From: Pseudomonadota bacterium
GTDB taxonomy: Bacteria; Desulfobacterota; Desulfobulbia; Desulfobulbales; JAGXFP01
Assembly (NCBI GenBank): GCA_018823285.1
Contig: JAHJIQ010000016.1
Span: 43,300 to 107,299, forward strand
Length of the DNA stretch: 64,000 nucleotides
Reading direction: 5' to 3'
Shown here piece by piece: positions 47,420 to 56,433 of this stretch; within the stretch, counting starts at the first letter, position 1; the number at the start of each line of letters is the position of its first letter. Below the pieces are notes generated by a model, which was not told the origin of the DNA, searched no databases, and worked only from the letters and a program-made list of their open reading frames with translations. The translations under genes and the position numbers were made by a program.

Positions 47420-49798
47420 TTATTTCCCTTTGCCGACTTGCCCGCAGCAGTTGTCAGTTGAATCCTGATTTTCAGAAAATGCGGGTAGGGAAAATGCTAG
47501 CCCGCCTCCGCTCAGCCCGCAACAGGAATCCTGCGCTGAAGAGTTTGCAGTTCTTCCCTGGCTGTCAATGACAAAGAACTCATCCCCCAATCCGATTGTG
47601 CTCTCGATCTCAACTGTCGCCTTGACTCCTTTTGCCAGAAAAACTCCGCCTGGCAAACAGACTCCTTCCAGAGGGCCGCGATAGATGACCTCACATTTTC
47701 TTGTGGCGGCCGGTTTATGGCAGCTGAAGGTAAGGGAGTAAAACCGGGTATCGCCAACCATCCGATACGGGAATCTCTTCAGGAGCTGTGTCGCTTGAAA
47801 ACCAGCGGCTCGCAACATGGCCAGCAGGTGTATCTGTTGCAGGGCGCCCCCCAGGCATTCGCCACGGAATTGTTCATTGTTTTTGATCTGCACGGGTACG
47901 GAATGATCCGTTACGATATCCGAAACAACCAGGCGGCCACCCGGCTTGAGAATCCGGAAGATCTCATGGAGGGTCCCCCGTTTATCGGGACTCAGGTTGA
48001 TCACGCAGTTCGAAATCACCACGTCTGCTTCACAATCCGGCAAAGGAATGTCTTCAAGAAAACCGTAGGTGAATTGCAGATTATCGTAGCCAAGCTCTTC
48101 AATAACTGAGAGTTTCGATTTTTCGGCCAGATCAAGCATTTCCCGGGTCATATCTATACCGAACACCCGACCTTCTCTGCCGACTGCCGCCGAGGCCAGA
48201 AAGCATTCCACGCCGCTGCCGCTTCCTAGATCCACCAGGGTTTCTCCTGGTTTAGGCTGAGCGTCATGAACCGGGCTGCCGCAACCGTACGATCTGTTTC
48301 TGGATGCGGACGGGATAAAATCCAGACCGCTTCTGGCCGGGATAAAGGGGTTGACGATTTCCTTGTTTGTGGTCTCGGCCGCTCTGGCATAGAATTCTCT
48401 GACCGAATGATGCCCGTGGTCACCGGCCAGCGAAATAACACAGTTGCAGTGGGTGAGTGAGACGTCCTGCCCTCCATCGGGGCAGTCGTGCCGCACATCA
48501 CCCATCCTGAGTCTGATCTCACCTGGATTCCGGATTGGGTATTTTTCGCTTCGGGTGGCAATCAGCCAAAGGGCAATTGATTCATATAATGGAAGATAGG
48601 GATCATGGCCGGTAAATTTTCCTCCTCGCATGTAACTGTGATCGATGTCATCGCCCCCGGTGATAAAGCGTAAAGGGCGGTCAGCTGAGGAGTCAAGAAC
48701 GGTTGCTTTTCTGACCGCTTTGAAAACAGGGCTTTCCTGCCAGACATTTTTCAGGCCGGAGGCAAGATTGCCGCAGACAATTTCCGGGAGACCGACCATC
48801 GCCGGGGATGGGTATATGTTGCCGTCTGGTCCGATGGCCAGAGATTCCCAGCCCGCATTGCTCATATCAAACCTGGTTCCGGGAGAGCTGAAGACCTGAC
48901 TGCGGATATTTTCGATGTTATCGATAATGACCGCGTTTTTTTCCGCTATCTGATGGGCTTTGACAAGTTCCGGAAAAATCTTTGCCGGATCAACGAATTG
49001 TTCCGGACACCCATTTCCTCTTACGAAATGCCAGAGGAAATGAAGATTGGAAATGTTCTTTCCGGCGGCAAGTTCAGTGATGGCCGGGAGATCCTTGTAG
49101 TTAATTCTGTTGACGGCCACCGACAGGGTAGCAGGGACATCTCTGGCGGCCAGAGTCTCCAGAGCAGACATGAGTCTTTTATAAGTGCCCTTTCCCCTGA
49201 GAAGGTCGTGATGGTCAGCCAGCCCGTCCAGACTGATCTGCAAATGCAGCCTTTCTGTATCAAGCCGGGCGATAAGTTCGATATTCTCTTCAAGGAGAAG
49301 ACCATTGGTCAGGATGACCACATGGGTCTCCGGATCAGTAAGAAGTTCTTTGACCAGTTCGGGAAAACCAGGATAGACAAAGGGCTCTCCACCGGTGAAA
49401 TAAAACAGGGGGCTGCCCATCTCTCTGGCCTCCTGTATCCCTTTTGCTAAAAGGTCGGGGTCGATGGACTCTTCCCGCTTTGGAGATGACGAGAACAGGC
49501 AGTGTTTGCAGGCAAGGTTGCATCTGTTGGTCAGATGAAACCAGCACTCTTTCAGGCCGTTCAGGCTCAAATGCGATGATCTGCCGAGATAGGGATGGGT
49601 CTCACCACATGCGGTCTGCAAAGCGAGCAGCTCCAGAGAGAGCGGATGACCGGAATTTCCCAGAGGATTTCGAAGCAGTGCGTCGGCGGTAGGCCCCGGA
49701 ACGAACCAATCCGGTTTTTCCGGGGCCACAAAAATCGGGGTTTTATCGTAGAGGAGGCGTTGCCAGCGGGAAAGGGGGTTCTGCTCTGTTTCTGTCAT
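47420..49798 (-). CDS. Radical SAM - ArsM-type arsenite methyltransferase fusion
   Basis: A 792-residue two-enzyme protein. Residues 83-300 are a radical SAM domain with C93-x3-C97-x2-C100 (CNLACKHC) and TGGEP at 135-139. A SPASM-like stretch (AIGPDGNIYP at 321-330) lacks its usual cysteines, but C342, C439, C451 and C453 could bind a second cluster. Residues 460-735 match ArsM methyltransferases: SAM loop VDLGSGSG at 522-529 and the three arsenic-binding cysteines, C506 (YGCG), C598 (SNCVINLSPDK) and C648 (GECLGGAL), followed by the YRGPL segment of the ArsM C-terminal domain. The tail has two CCG motifs (759-761, 784-786). Methylation of arsenic plus a radical SAM step is known in arsenosugar synthesis by separate ArsM and ArsS; an equivalent role here is inferred. 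No ars operon gene is adjacent. Confidence 0.85.
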   Translation of the reverse strand: MTETEQNPLSRWQRLLYDKTPIFVAPEKPDWFVPGPTADALLRNPLGNSGHPLSLELLALQTACGETHPYLGRSSHLSLNGLKECWFHLTNRCNLACKHCLFSSSPKREESIDPDLLAKGIQEAREMGSPLFYFTGGEPFVYPGFPELVKELLTDPETHVVILTNGLLLEENIELIARLDTERLHLQISLDGLADHHDLLRGKGTYKRLMSALETLAARDVPATLSVAVNRINYKDLPAITELAAGKNISNLHFLWHFVRGNGCPEQFVDPAKIFPELVKAHQIAEKNAVIIDNIENIRSQVFSSPGTRFDMSNAGWESLAIGPDGNIYPSPAMVGLPEIVCGNLASGLKNVWQESPVFKAVRKATVLDSSADRPLRFITGGDDIDHSYMRGGKFTGHDPYLPLYESIALWLIATRSEKYPIRNPGEIRLRMGDVRHDCPDGGQDVSLTHCNCVISLAGDHGHHSVREFYARAAETTNKEIVNPFIPARSGLDFIPSASRNRSYGCGSPVHDAQPKPGETLVDLGSGSGVECFLASAAVGREGRVFGIDMTREMLDLAEKSKLSVIEELGYDNLQFTYGFLEDIPLPDCEADVVISNCVINLSPDKRGTLHEIFRILKPGGRLVVSDIVTDHSVPVQIKNNEQFRGECLGGALQQIHLLAMLRAAGFQATQLLKRFPYRMVGDTRFYSLTFSCHKPAATRKCEVIYRGPLEGVCLPGGVFLAKGVKATVEIESTIGLGDEFFVIDSQGRTANSSAQDSCCGLSGGGLAFSLPAFSENQDSTDNCCGQVGKGK

Positions 49799-49832
49799 CT
49801 CTTGTTTCGCTGTGTTCTGTTATGTTAGTATT

Positions 49833-49895
49833 CCGGCAAAGACATTTTACCTTTAAATTCCAAATATCAAGTGATAATGGATTGAGCTTTGCCGG
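49833..49895. repeat. Inverted repeat in front of the radical SAM-ArsM gene
   Basis: CCGGCAAAG (49833-49841) and CTTTGCCGG (49887-49895) are exact reverse complements with 45 AT-rich bases between them. The near arm is 35 bases before the fusion gene start on the minus strand, inside its expected promoter. It could be a repressor site, or a stem of an RNA. The rest of the gap to 50049 has no gene and contains a short hairpin GCTCA/TGAGC near 49938-49953. Confidence 0.4.
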
Positions 49896-50049
49896 TCAAC
49901 TATTACAAGCCGATTATCTGTATTAAATCCAGGGAGGCTCATCACAGTGAGCTGCTGAGAATGGATCCAGATGGTTATTTGTGCCCCCTACACGGGTGTA
50001 AGTGTATAACTTTGGGTGTTCAAACGATTGTCACGGGATGTGGCCCGAT

Positions 50050-50643
50050 ATGAAAGATCACAGACGTGAGCGGCTGACGGCAAGGGATGGTTTAAGCAAG
50101 GCAGAGGTGATTCGGATGAGCGAGGCGGCGACTGCCAACCTTTTCCGGATCAAAGAGATTGCTCCAGGCAGGATGGTGATGTTCTATGCCAGTTTCAGGT
50201 CGGAGGTCGAAACCTTCAGGGCGATGAAGGTTGCCCGGGAAAGGGGGATCAGAGTTGTTCTGCCGGTTTCCGATCCCCTCCATAAAACGCTGACCCCGCG
50301 CCTGATTGCTGATCTGGAAAAAGATCTGAAACCCGGATACTGTTCAATTCAGGAACCCGATGCGTCCAGAACCGCCGAGGTTGCTGCTGCCGAGATTGAT
50401 GTTGTGGTTTTGCCCGGCAGCGCTTTTGACCTGAACGGCGGTCGCCTTGGTTATGGCGGCGGGTTTTATGACCGGTTTCTGGCGGCGGATGACTGCCGGG
50501 CGCTACGTGTCGGACTCGGTTTTGAATTGCAGATTGTGGAAAAGCTTCCGCTTGAAATCCATGATCAACCGCTTGATGCCCTGGTGACCGAACAAGGGGT
50601 GTACCGATTCGCGGGGCACATGAGCGGGGCTTACTCGATGTAG
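50050..50643 (+). CDS. 5-formyltetrahydrofolate cyclo-ligase
   Basis: This enzyme converts 5-formyl-THF to methenyl-THF with ATP, keeping the folate pool active. From the ATG at 50050 the protein has 197 residues, beginning MKDHRRERLTARDGLSKAEV, aligned with the usual basic N-terminus. ATG at 50038 and GTG at 50002 are also in frame. The signature GGRLGYGGGFYDRFL is near 132-146, and VLPVSDPLHKTL near 66-77. The 3' end overlaps the convergent diguanylate cyclase gene by 13 bases. In many bacteria 6S RNA lies directly upstream of this gene, but I could not recognise it here. Confidence 0.9.
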   Translation: MKDHRRERLTARDGLSKAEVIRMSEAATANLFRIKEIAPGRMVMFYASFRSEVETFRAMKVARERGIRVVLPVSDPLHKTLTPRLIADLEKDLKPGYCSIQEPDASRTAEVAAAEIDVVVLPGSAFDLNGGRLGYGGGFYDRFLAADDCRALRVGLGFELQIVEKLPLEIHDQPLDALVTEQGVYRFAGHMSGAYSM

Positions 50644-51929
50644 TGGACCTGGTTTCTTCCCTCCTGTTTGGCGATATAGAGGGCGTTGTCGGCTCTGTAG
50701 ATGAGGCCGTCAAGCGAATCCCCGGATTTCAACGCTGAAACGCCGAGGCTGACAGTCAGCCGGAAGATCGCACCATGTTCATCCTCTGTCATCTCCATCG
50801 CTTCGATCATTTTACGGATTCGCTCTGCTGTTTCCACCGCTTTCTGCAGATCAGTAGTCGGCAGGACCACCAGAAACTCTTCCCCTCCGTAGCGGCAGAC
50901 AATATCATAATTCCGCAGGATGGAGACAAGGATGTCCGACACCTGCTGGATCACAACATCTCCGACCTGGTGGCCGAAGTTGTCATTAATTTTTTTAAAA
51001 TAGTCGATATCGAGGAGCAATATCGAAAGCGCCTGATGCCTGCGGAGTGATCTGGAGATTTCCTGCTGGAATCGCCTGATACCTTCGCCTCTGTTCAGGA
51101 GGCCGGTCAGGGAATCGGTTGTTGCGAGCTGGTAGAGTTTTTCTTCGGACTTCTTCAGGTCCCTGATGAACCGCTGGGCGATGTAGATAATGACCGAGAG
51201 TAAAAGGGTGAGCAGGGCAATGGCGGAAACGACGGTATAGATCAGGGTTTCGGTTATTTCGTGTTTGAGGTTTTCTGCCGGGATCGAGATGCTGATGCCG
51301 CCACGGATATCTCCGACCTCGTAGCCGACATGACAGTCTATACAGGATTGTTCGGTATGGAGAGGGGCCATGTATCTAAACATCTGCCCGCTGGGGGTTT
51401 TCTCAAATCTGTAGAATTCGGCGGGTCCTCTTTCAAAAATGGTGAGGGCGGTTTTTTCAAAGCTGTCGGGCGTATTCAGCTGGCTCAATGGATTTAAGCT
51501 GGTGATATTGATTTCAAAGAGCCGTTCCTCCTGCCCGAGCTGGGATATCTTCCGGGTGATTGCGGCGTGACTGCGCAGCAGATAGGTGTTGCCGTCGCTG
51601 TCGGTTATGGAGGTTTTCAATCCCTTGATATCGGCCAGGCTCGGATTGATCCACATGCCGGGGCTTTTCTTGACATAAACCCCGTTTTCCTTGATGATCC
51701 AGTGACGGGTCTGAACAATTTCCTGAAAGAATGCCCGCGCCTCATGGAGAAGCCGGTCTTTGAGAAGTTTCTGGGTTCTCGCCTGAAATCCGCCGAAAAT
51801 GGTGATGATCAGAACAAAGCTGACAATGGAAATGATCCCGACATATCTTTTAACGAAATCGGAACTGGAAAGAGATTTTGTCTCCTGATGCTCAACTGCA
51901 GGTTTTGAGAGTGGATTTTCAGTGGGCAT
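50631..51929 (-). CDS. Membrane diguanylate cyclase with DUF3365 haem-motif sensor
   Basis: From the ATG at 51929 the protein has 432 residues. A first membrane helix lies at about 28-48. A periplasmic DUF3365-like sensor covers about 50-230 and contains CIDCH near 197-201, a covalent c-type haem motif. A second helix lies near 228-254. The GGDEF domain starts near 275 (DSLTGLLNRGEGIRRFQQE), has RYGGEEFLVV, and an intact inhibitory RxxD site (RNYD) five residues before it. This reads as a cyclase that responds to redox state or a gas. The frame is open 35 codons upstream without similarity. Confidence 0.9.
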   Translation of the reverse strand: MPTENPLSKPAVEHQETKSLSSSDFVKRYVGIISIVSFVLIITIFGGFQARTQKLLKDRLLHEARAFFQEIVQTRHWIIKENGVYVKKSPGMWINPSLADIKGLKTSITDSDGNTYLLRSHAAITRKISQLGQEERLFEINITSLNPLSQLNTPDSFEKTALTIFERGPAEFYRFEKTPSGQMFRYMAPLHTEQSCIDCHVGYEVGDIRGGISISIPAENLKHEITETLIYTVVSAIALLTLLLSVIIYIAQRFIRDLKKSEEKLYQLATTDSLTGLLNRGEGIRRFQQEISRSLRRHQALSILLLDIDYFKKINDNFGHQVGDVVIQQVSDILVSILRNYDIVCRYGGEEFLVVLPTTDLQKAVETAERIRKMIEAMEMTEDEHGAIFRLTVSLGVSALKSGDSLDGLIYRADNALYIAKQEGRNQVHYIE

Positions 51930-52124
51930 CCGATTACGTTCTCTGGCTTGTATTAGAAATCCGGCGCAGGATAATCCGCAAAAATAACTTATATAATCTA
52001 TTAATGCAAATAATGTCGCTCGCGCAGCCGGCAATGATCGTCAACGGCCCCGCACGTTTCGCAGAAAGGTTGTGCGGTAACTTTTATAAGGGTAAAATCA
52101 AGTATGAACAGTACGGAGAAAGAA

Positions 52125-53189
52125 ATGTCTACGACGGCAATCATGAGGGATCAGAGATTTCTGGAGCATGACCCAGGTTTTAACCATGTTGAGTCGCCCG
52201 ATCGTCTTGAGGCAATCTACAGGGGGCTTGATCAGCGAATCACGGGAGAGGGTTTTGTCTTTCCGGAACTCGAGATGGCCTCCGAAGAGACGCTGGCCCT
52301 GATTCATACTCCGGATCATATTGCCAGAGTTGCGGCAACGGCTGGGCGGCCATTTGAGAGTCTTGACCCCGATACCGGCACCTCTGCGGGATCCTATGAC
52401 GCCGCGAGGCTTGCCGCCGGGGCAGTTGTCCAGGGTTGCCGGATGCTTTCAGCGGGAGAAGCCGATGCTGTTTTTGCTCTGGTCAGACCGCCCGGTCACC
52501 ATGCCGAAGCAGACCGGGCGAAGGGTTTTTGTCTTTTCAATAATGTGGCGGTCGGAGCCGCCAGCGCGATCCATGATCTTGGTCTGGAACGGGTGCTGAT
52601 CATCGACTGGGACCTGCACCATGGAAACGGGACCCAGCATTCGTTCTATGATACAGATCAGGTCCTGTATTTTTCCACTCACATGTTTCCCTATTATCCG
52701 GGCACCGGGGCCCTGCAGGAAATCGGCTCGGGCAAGGGGCGCGGCTTCAATGTCAATGTGCCTTTATCCGGTGGGCAGAGCGACAGTTCCTATGCGGCAA
52801 TCTTCAATGACGTGCTGACCCCGATCGCCAGGCAGTATAAGCCAGAGATGATTCTGGTCTCGGCCGGATATGATATTTATGTTGAGGACCCTCTGGGGAC
52901 GATGGCGGTCAGTGACGCCGGATTCGGATACATGACCAGGGTGGTCAGGACTCTTGCCGATGAACTGTGTGGAGGTCGATTGCTGCTGACTCTTGAAGGT
53001 GGTTACAATCTCAAAGGGTTGCGGGATGGCGTCCTTGCCTCACTCGGTGAGCTTTCCGGGACTGAGTTCCTGGAGGGAATTCGGAACAGGGTCGATGTTC
53101 TGGGGGGGGCACATTTTGGGAACGGCCGTTTGCCTGATGGAGCACTTGAAATTTTACGCAGGGAATTTTCCTCTTTCTGGGATTTTTAA
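52125..53189 (+). CDS. Histone deacetylase-like amidohydrolase
   Basis: A zinc-dependent deacetylase of the class II HDAC / acetylpolyamine amidohydrolase group. With ATG 52125 (GGAG six bases before) it has 354 residues; ATG 52104 is also possible. Catalytic blocks are RPPGHHAEADRAKGFCLFNN near 120-139 (the His-His charge relay), DWDLHHGNGTQ near 160-170 (zinc Asp and His), STHMFPYYPGTG, SAGYDIYVEDPLG (zinc Asp) and LTLEGGYNL. Bacterial members act on acetylated lysine, polyamines or acetoin-related substrates; the real one is not evident. It is monocistronic. Confidence 0.9.
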   Translation: MSTTAIMRDQRFLEHDPGFNHVESPDRLEAIYRGLDQRITGEGFVFPELEMASEETLALIHTPDHIARVAATAGRPFESLDPDTGTSAGSYDAARLAAGAVVQGCRMLSAGEADAVFALVRPPGHHAEADRAKGFCLFNNVAVGAASAIHDLGLERVLIIDWDLHHGNGTQHSFYDTDQVLYFSTHMFPYYPGTGALQEIGSGKGRGFNVNVPLSGGQSDSSYAAIFNDVLTPIARQYKPEMILVSAGYDIYVEDPLGTMAVSDAGFGYMTRVVRTLADELCGGRLLLTLEGGYNLKGLRDGVLASLGELSGTEFLEGIRNRVDVLGGAHFGNGRLPDGALEILRREFSSFWDF

Positions 53190-53254
53190 ACCCGCTTGAG
53201 TTGCCATTCCAGTCTGACCAGCTTGATTCCAATATCTCGTTTTAATAAAAAGGT

Positions 53255-53284
53255 TTGTAATCGGGAAATTATTTTAGATATACT
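53255..53284 (+). promoter_or_regulatory. Putative sigma-70 promoter of the REC-HD-GYP gene
   Basis: TTGTAA (53255-53260), an 18-base spacer and TATACT (53279-53284) lie 72 bases before the start codon. A short hairpin GGGCA / TGCCC follows in the leader near 53294-53310. Confidence 0.35.
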
Positions 53285-53355
53285 TTTCCAGGGGGCAGAA
53301 TCGTTGCCCAAAACCATTACAATCCCTGAACACCGTTTCGAAGAAGACATCATAA

Positions 53356-54411
53356 ATGGACAGAGAAACCAAGATACTGATTGCAGATGATGACAGCCTG
53401 GTTCGTGAGGCGGTCGTCAAGATCCTTGAAATGTTTGGTTACTCGGTAGTTTCCAGGCCCAGCGGCGAGGAGGCCCTGGCAGCGCTGACCAGTGATTTTG
53501 ATGTCATTATTCTGGATATCAATATGCCCGGAATGGACGGGTTTCAGACAATGTCGGCGATCAATGAGAAAGGGTACGGGATCCCGGTTCTCTTTCTGAC
53601 CGGCGCCGGCAGTATGGAGTATGCGGTAAAGGCAATCAATCTCGGGGCGTATGATTTTATTTCAAAGCCCATAGAAGATCTTGATCTCTTCAATGTCAAG
53701 ATCCAGCGAGCGATCGAGAAGAGGATGTATGTCCAGCAGGAAAGGGTCTACAAGGCGAATCTGGAGAAAGAAGTCAGGGAGAAGACCAGGGAACTGGCCG
53801 AGAAGAACGACCTCCTTGAGGAATACAGCAATAATCTTGAGATTTCCGCCGTAAGCGCCCTCGCCACCTTACAAGTGGCGCTGGAGGAAAAAGACTGGTA
53901 TACCGCCGGCCACACAACCCGGGTGACCGAATATTCCAAGCGAATCGGTCTGGCATTGCGAATCCCGGATGATGAGCTCATTGTATTGCAGAGGGCTTGC
54001 AGAGTGCATGACATCGGCAAACTGGTGATTGATAACAGCTGTATCGGCAAGCCCGGACCGCTGACCGACGAGGAATGGCTCACGGTAAAAAAACACCCGG
54101 AAATCGGGGAAAACATCATTAAACCGCTTGGTTTCCTGAGCGAAGAGGGGGATATTGTCAGGCACCACCATGAAAGGCTTGACGGGAGGGGTTATCCTGA
54201 CGGGCTGGTGGGGGAAGAGATCAATCTCCTGACCCGGATTATCACTGTTGCCGACAGTTACGATGCGATGACCTCCAAACGAAGCTACAAAACCAATATG
54301 AATCGGGATGAAGGGATCATGGAGCTGAAAAAATGTTCTGGTACTCAGTTTGATCCTGATATCGTGAAGATTTTCAGCGAAGTTCTACTGAAGGATCTCC
54401 CTGTCACTTAA
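53356..54411 (+). CDS. Response regulator with HD-GYP domain (cyclic di-GMP phosphodiesterase)
   Basis: A 351-residue RpfG-like protein. The receiver (1-125) has KILIADDDS, phospho-acceptor in VIILDINMPGMDG, FLTGAGS and Lys in FISKPIEDL. A coiled coil links to an HD-GYP domain from about 165: HTTRVTEYS, the HD pair in RVHDIGKLVI, VKKHPEIGE, HHHERLDGRGYPDGL with the GYP motif, and ADSYDAMTS. All metal ligands appear present, so cyclic di-GMP cleavage to GMP is expected. Together with two GGDEF proteins and a PilZ protein, the window encodes making, breaking and sensing of this messenger. Confidence 0.94.
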   Translation: MDRETKILIADDDSLVREAVVKILEMFGYSVVSRPSGEEALAALTSDFDVIILDINMPGMDGFQTMSAINEKGYGIPVLFLTGAGSMEYAVKAINLGAYDFISKPIEDLDLFNVKIQRAIEKRMYVQQERVYKANLEKEVREKTRELAEKNDLLEEYSNNLEISAVSALATLQVALEEKDWYTAGHTTRVTEYSKRIGLALRIPDDELIVLQRACRVHDIGKLVIDNSCIGKPGPLTDEEWLTVKKHPEIGENIIKPLGFLSEEGDIVRHHHERLDGRGYPDGLVGEEINLLTRIITVADSYDAMTSKRSYKTNMNRDEGIMELKKCSGTQFDPDIVKIFSEVLLKDLPVT

Positions 54412-54491
54412 TGTTTTTCGCACGTCCTCATTCGGAGCCCGGCAATGACGTTCGGCCCCGTGTCCCCGGCCTTTCTCCAGCCAAAGATTGT

Positions 54492-54520
54492 TTGACTTGA
54501 CTAGTTATTTGCGTTAATTG
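54492..54520 (+). promoter_or_regulatory. Putative promoter close to the gatC start
   Basis: TTGACT (54492-54497), a 17-base spacer and TAATTG (54515-54520) end only eight bases before the gatC ATG at 54529. No ribosome binding site is visible before that ATG. If this promoter is used, the mRNA would have almost no leader. Confidence 0.35.
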
Positions 54521-54528
54521 TTCTCGGC

Positions 54529-54813
54529 ATGAAGATAACAGCTGAAGAAGTGGAATATGTTTCAAAACTGGCCCGGCTTGAATTGAGCCCTGAAGAGACC
54601 ATTGAGATGGCAGGTCAGCTTGATCGCATCCTGGCCTATGTTGACAAGTTGAATGAACTTGACACGGGCAGGGTTGAACCCACAACCCACGCCATATCTA
54701 TCACCAATGCTTTCCGGGAAGATGTCCTGAAAGATTCGCTGACCCAGGAAAAGGCGTTGGCAAATGGTCCGGCCCGGAACGGCGAGTCTTTTGTTGTGCC
54801 GAAGGTGATTTAG
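54529..54813 (+). CDS. gatC: Asp-tRNA(Asn)/Glu-tRNA(Gln) amidotransferase subunit C
   Basis: GatC is the small stabilising subunit of the GatCAB complex, which amidates mischarged Glu-tRNA-Gln or Asp-tRNA-Asn. The 94-residue protein has the usual N-terminus (ITAEEVEYVSKLARLELSPEE), then MAGQLDRILAYVDKLNELDT and the C-terminal FREDVLKDSL ... VVPKVI pattern. gatA follows after 100 bases. gatB is not in the window. Confidence 0.94.
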   Translation: MKITAEEVEYVSKLARLELSPEETIEMAGQLDRILAYVDKLNELDTGRVEPTTHAISITNAFREDVLKDSLTQEKALANGPARNGESFVVPKVI

Positions 54814-54913
54814 ATCTTTTTGTAAAAGTACATTTTAATTCAGGAAGCGGATCTCTTTGTAAAGGATCCGTTATTTTTTGTCCGGCAACCAATCCGAGAT
54901 AATTCACAGAAAA

Positions 54914-56374
54914 ATGAAACTATATTCCCAGACGATTCACGAACTGAAGAAAGGCCTCGCCGCAGGAGAATTTTCTTCCACTGACATCACCTTGTCCGTT
55001 CTGAAAAGGATTGACCAGATTGAAGGGAAGGTTGGGTCGTATATAACCCTGGACCGGGAAAATGCGTTGCGAGGGGCTGAAGAGGCAGACCAGGCTATCT
55101 CAGCCGGCGAGAACGGAGCGCTTTGCGGTATTCCGCTCGCCTTGAAGGATATTGTGTGTACCGAAGGTCTTCGGACAACCTGTGGTTCGAAAATACTTGA
55201 TGGTTTCATTCCTCCTTATGATGCGACCGTGGTCACCCGTCTAAAAAATGCAGGCGCGGTTATCCTCGGCAAAGCAAGCATGGATGAGTTTGCGATGGGC
55301 TCTTCAAACGAGACCTGCGCCTTCGGGACCCCCCGCAACCCCTGGAGTCTTGAGCATATCTGCGGAGGTTCAAGTGGTGGATCCGCCGCCGCAGTTGCCG
55401 CTGATGAATGTATTGCTTCGATTGGTTCGGATACGGGTGGATCGATTCGGCAGCCTGCATCTCATTGCGGGGTTGTCGGCCTGAAACCGACTTACGGCAG
55501 GATCTCGCGATATGGCCTGATCGCCTATGCCTCGTCACTTGATCAGCTGGGGCCTTTCGCGAAAGATGTTCGGGACTGCGCTCTCATGCTGCAGGTCATG
55601 AGTGGCTACGATGAGCGGGATTCCACTTCGGTGAACACCCCGGTGCCCGATTATGGCAATTCGCTCAACAAAGGTGTTGTCGGGATGAAGGTTGGTGTCC
55701 CCAGGGAATATTTTGTCGAGGGGCTTGATCCTGAGGTTGACCGGGCGGTTCGGGAGGGGATCCGGCTTCTTGCCGAAGCCGGGGCGGAGATTGTTGACGT
55801 TTCCCTGCCCCATACGGAATATGGGGTTGCCGCCTATTATGTCATTGCCCCTGCCGAGGCAAGCTCGAATCTGGCACGATATGACGGGGTCAGGTTCGGT
55901 CATCGGGCAGCCGATTCCGGATCTTTACTGGAGATGTATCGCAGGACCCGGTCCGAGGGGTTCGGCGGTGAGGTGAAGAGGCGGATCATGATCGGCACCT
56001 ATGCGCTTTCGGCCGGTTACTACGATGCCTATTATCGTAAGGCATTGCAGGTCAGGACCCTGATCGTTGAGGATTTCCGCAGGGCATTCGGCCAGTGCGA
56101 TATTCTTGTTTCACCGGTGGCACCCACTCCGGCATGGCGGATCGGCGAAAAGATCAATGATCCATTGAGCATGTATCTTTCCGATGTACTGACAATTCCC
56201 TCCAATCTGGCAGGGGTTCCCTGCATGTCTCTGCCCTGCGGTTTCAGCAGAGGTGGCTTGCCCATCGGGATCCAGATTCAGGGCCCGCATTTTGCCGAGG
56301 AAAAGATTTTGCAGGCTGCCTTCAGGCTTGAACAGGATCTTGGTATCGCAGGCAGGAAAGCGACCGGTATTTAA
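54914..56374 (+). CDS. gatA: Asp-tRNA(Asn)/Glu-tRNA(Gln) amidotransferase subunit A
   Basis: GatA is the amidase subunit that releases ammonia from glutamine. The ATG at 54914 gives 486 residues starting [19 protein letters not shown] 12 codons upstream is less likely. The amidase signature has Lys in LALKDIVC near 80, [12 protein letters not shown] near 155-166 and [24 protein letters not shown] near 176-199, with the Ser-cisSer-Lys triad. It ends with an LEQDLG segment typical of the family. The downstream hisC gene is 59 bases away. Confidence 0.95.
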   Translation: MKLYSQTIHELKKGLAAGEFSSTDITLSVLKRIDQIEGKVGSYITLDRENALRGAEEADQAISAGENGALCGIPLALKDIVCTEGLRTTCGSKILDGFIPPYDATVVTRLKNAGAVILGKASMDEFAMGSSNETCAFGTPRNPWSLEHICGGSSGGSAAAVAADECIASIGSDTGGSIRQPASHCGVVGLKPTYGRISRYGLIAYASSLDQLGPFAKDVRDCALMLQVMSGYDERDSTSVNTPVPDYGNSLNKGVVGMKVGVPREYFVEGLDPEVDRAVREGIRLLAEAGAEIVDVSLPHTEYGVAAYYVIAPAEASSNLARYDGVRFGHRAADSGSLLEMYRRTRSEGFGGEVKRRIMIGTYALSAGYYDAYYRKALQVRTLIVEDFRRAFGQCDILVSPVAPTPAWRIGEKINDPLSMYLSDVLTIPSNLAGVPCMSLPCGFSRGGLPIGIQIQGPHFAEEKILQAAFRLEQDLGIAGRKATGI

Positions 56375-56433
56375 ATCAAGACAACTACTTTTCAGATCAG
56401 TGAGCGGAGCCCGATTTTGCCGGGCCGGGTGGC

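Noticed and set aside
49799..50049. 6S RNA upstream of the 5-formyl-THF cyclo-ligase gene
   Set aside because: The position is right, but I could not find the long helix with a central bubble; the stretch is AT-rich with only short stems.
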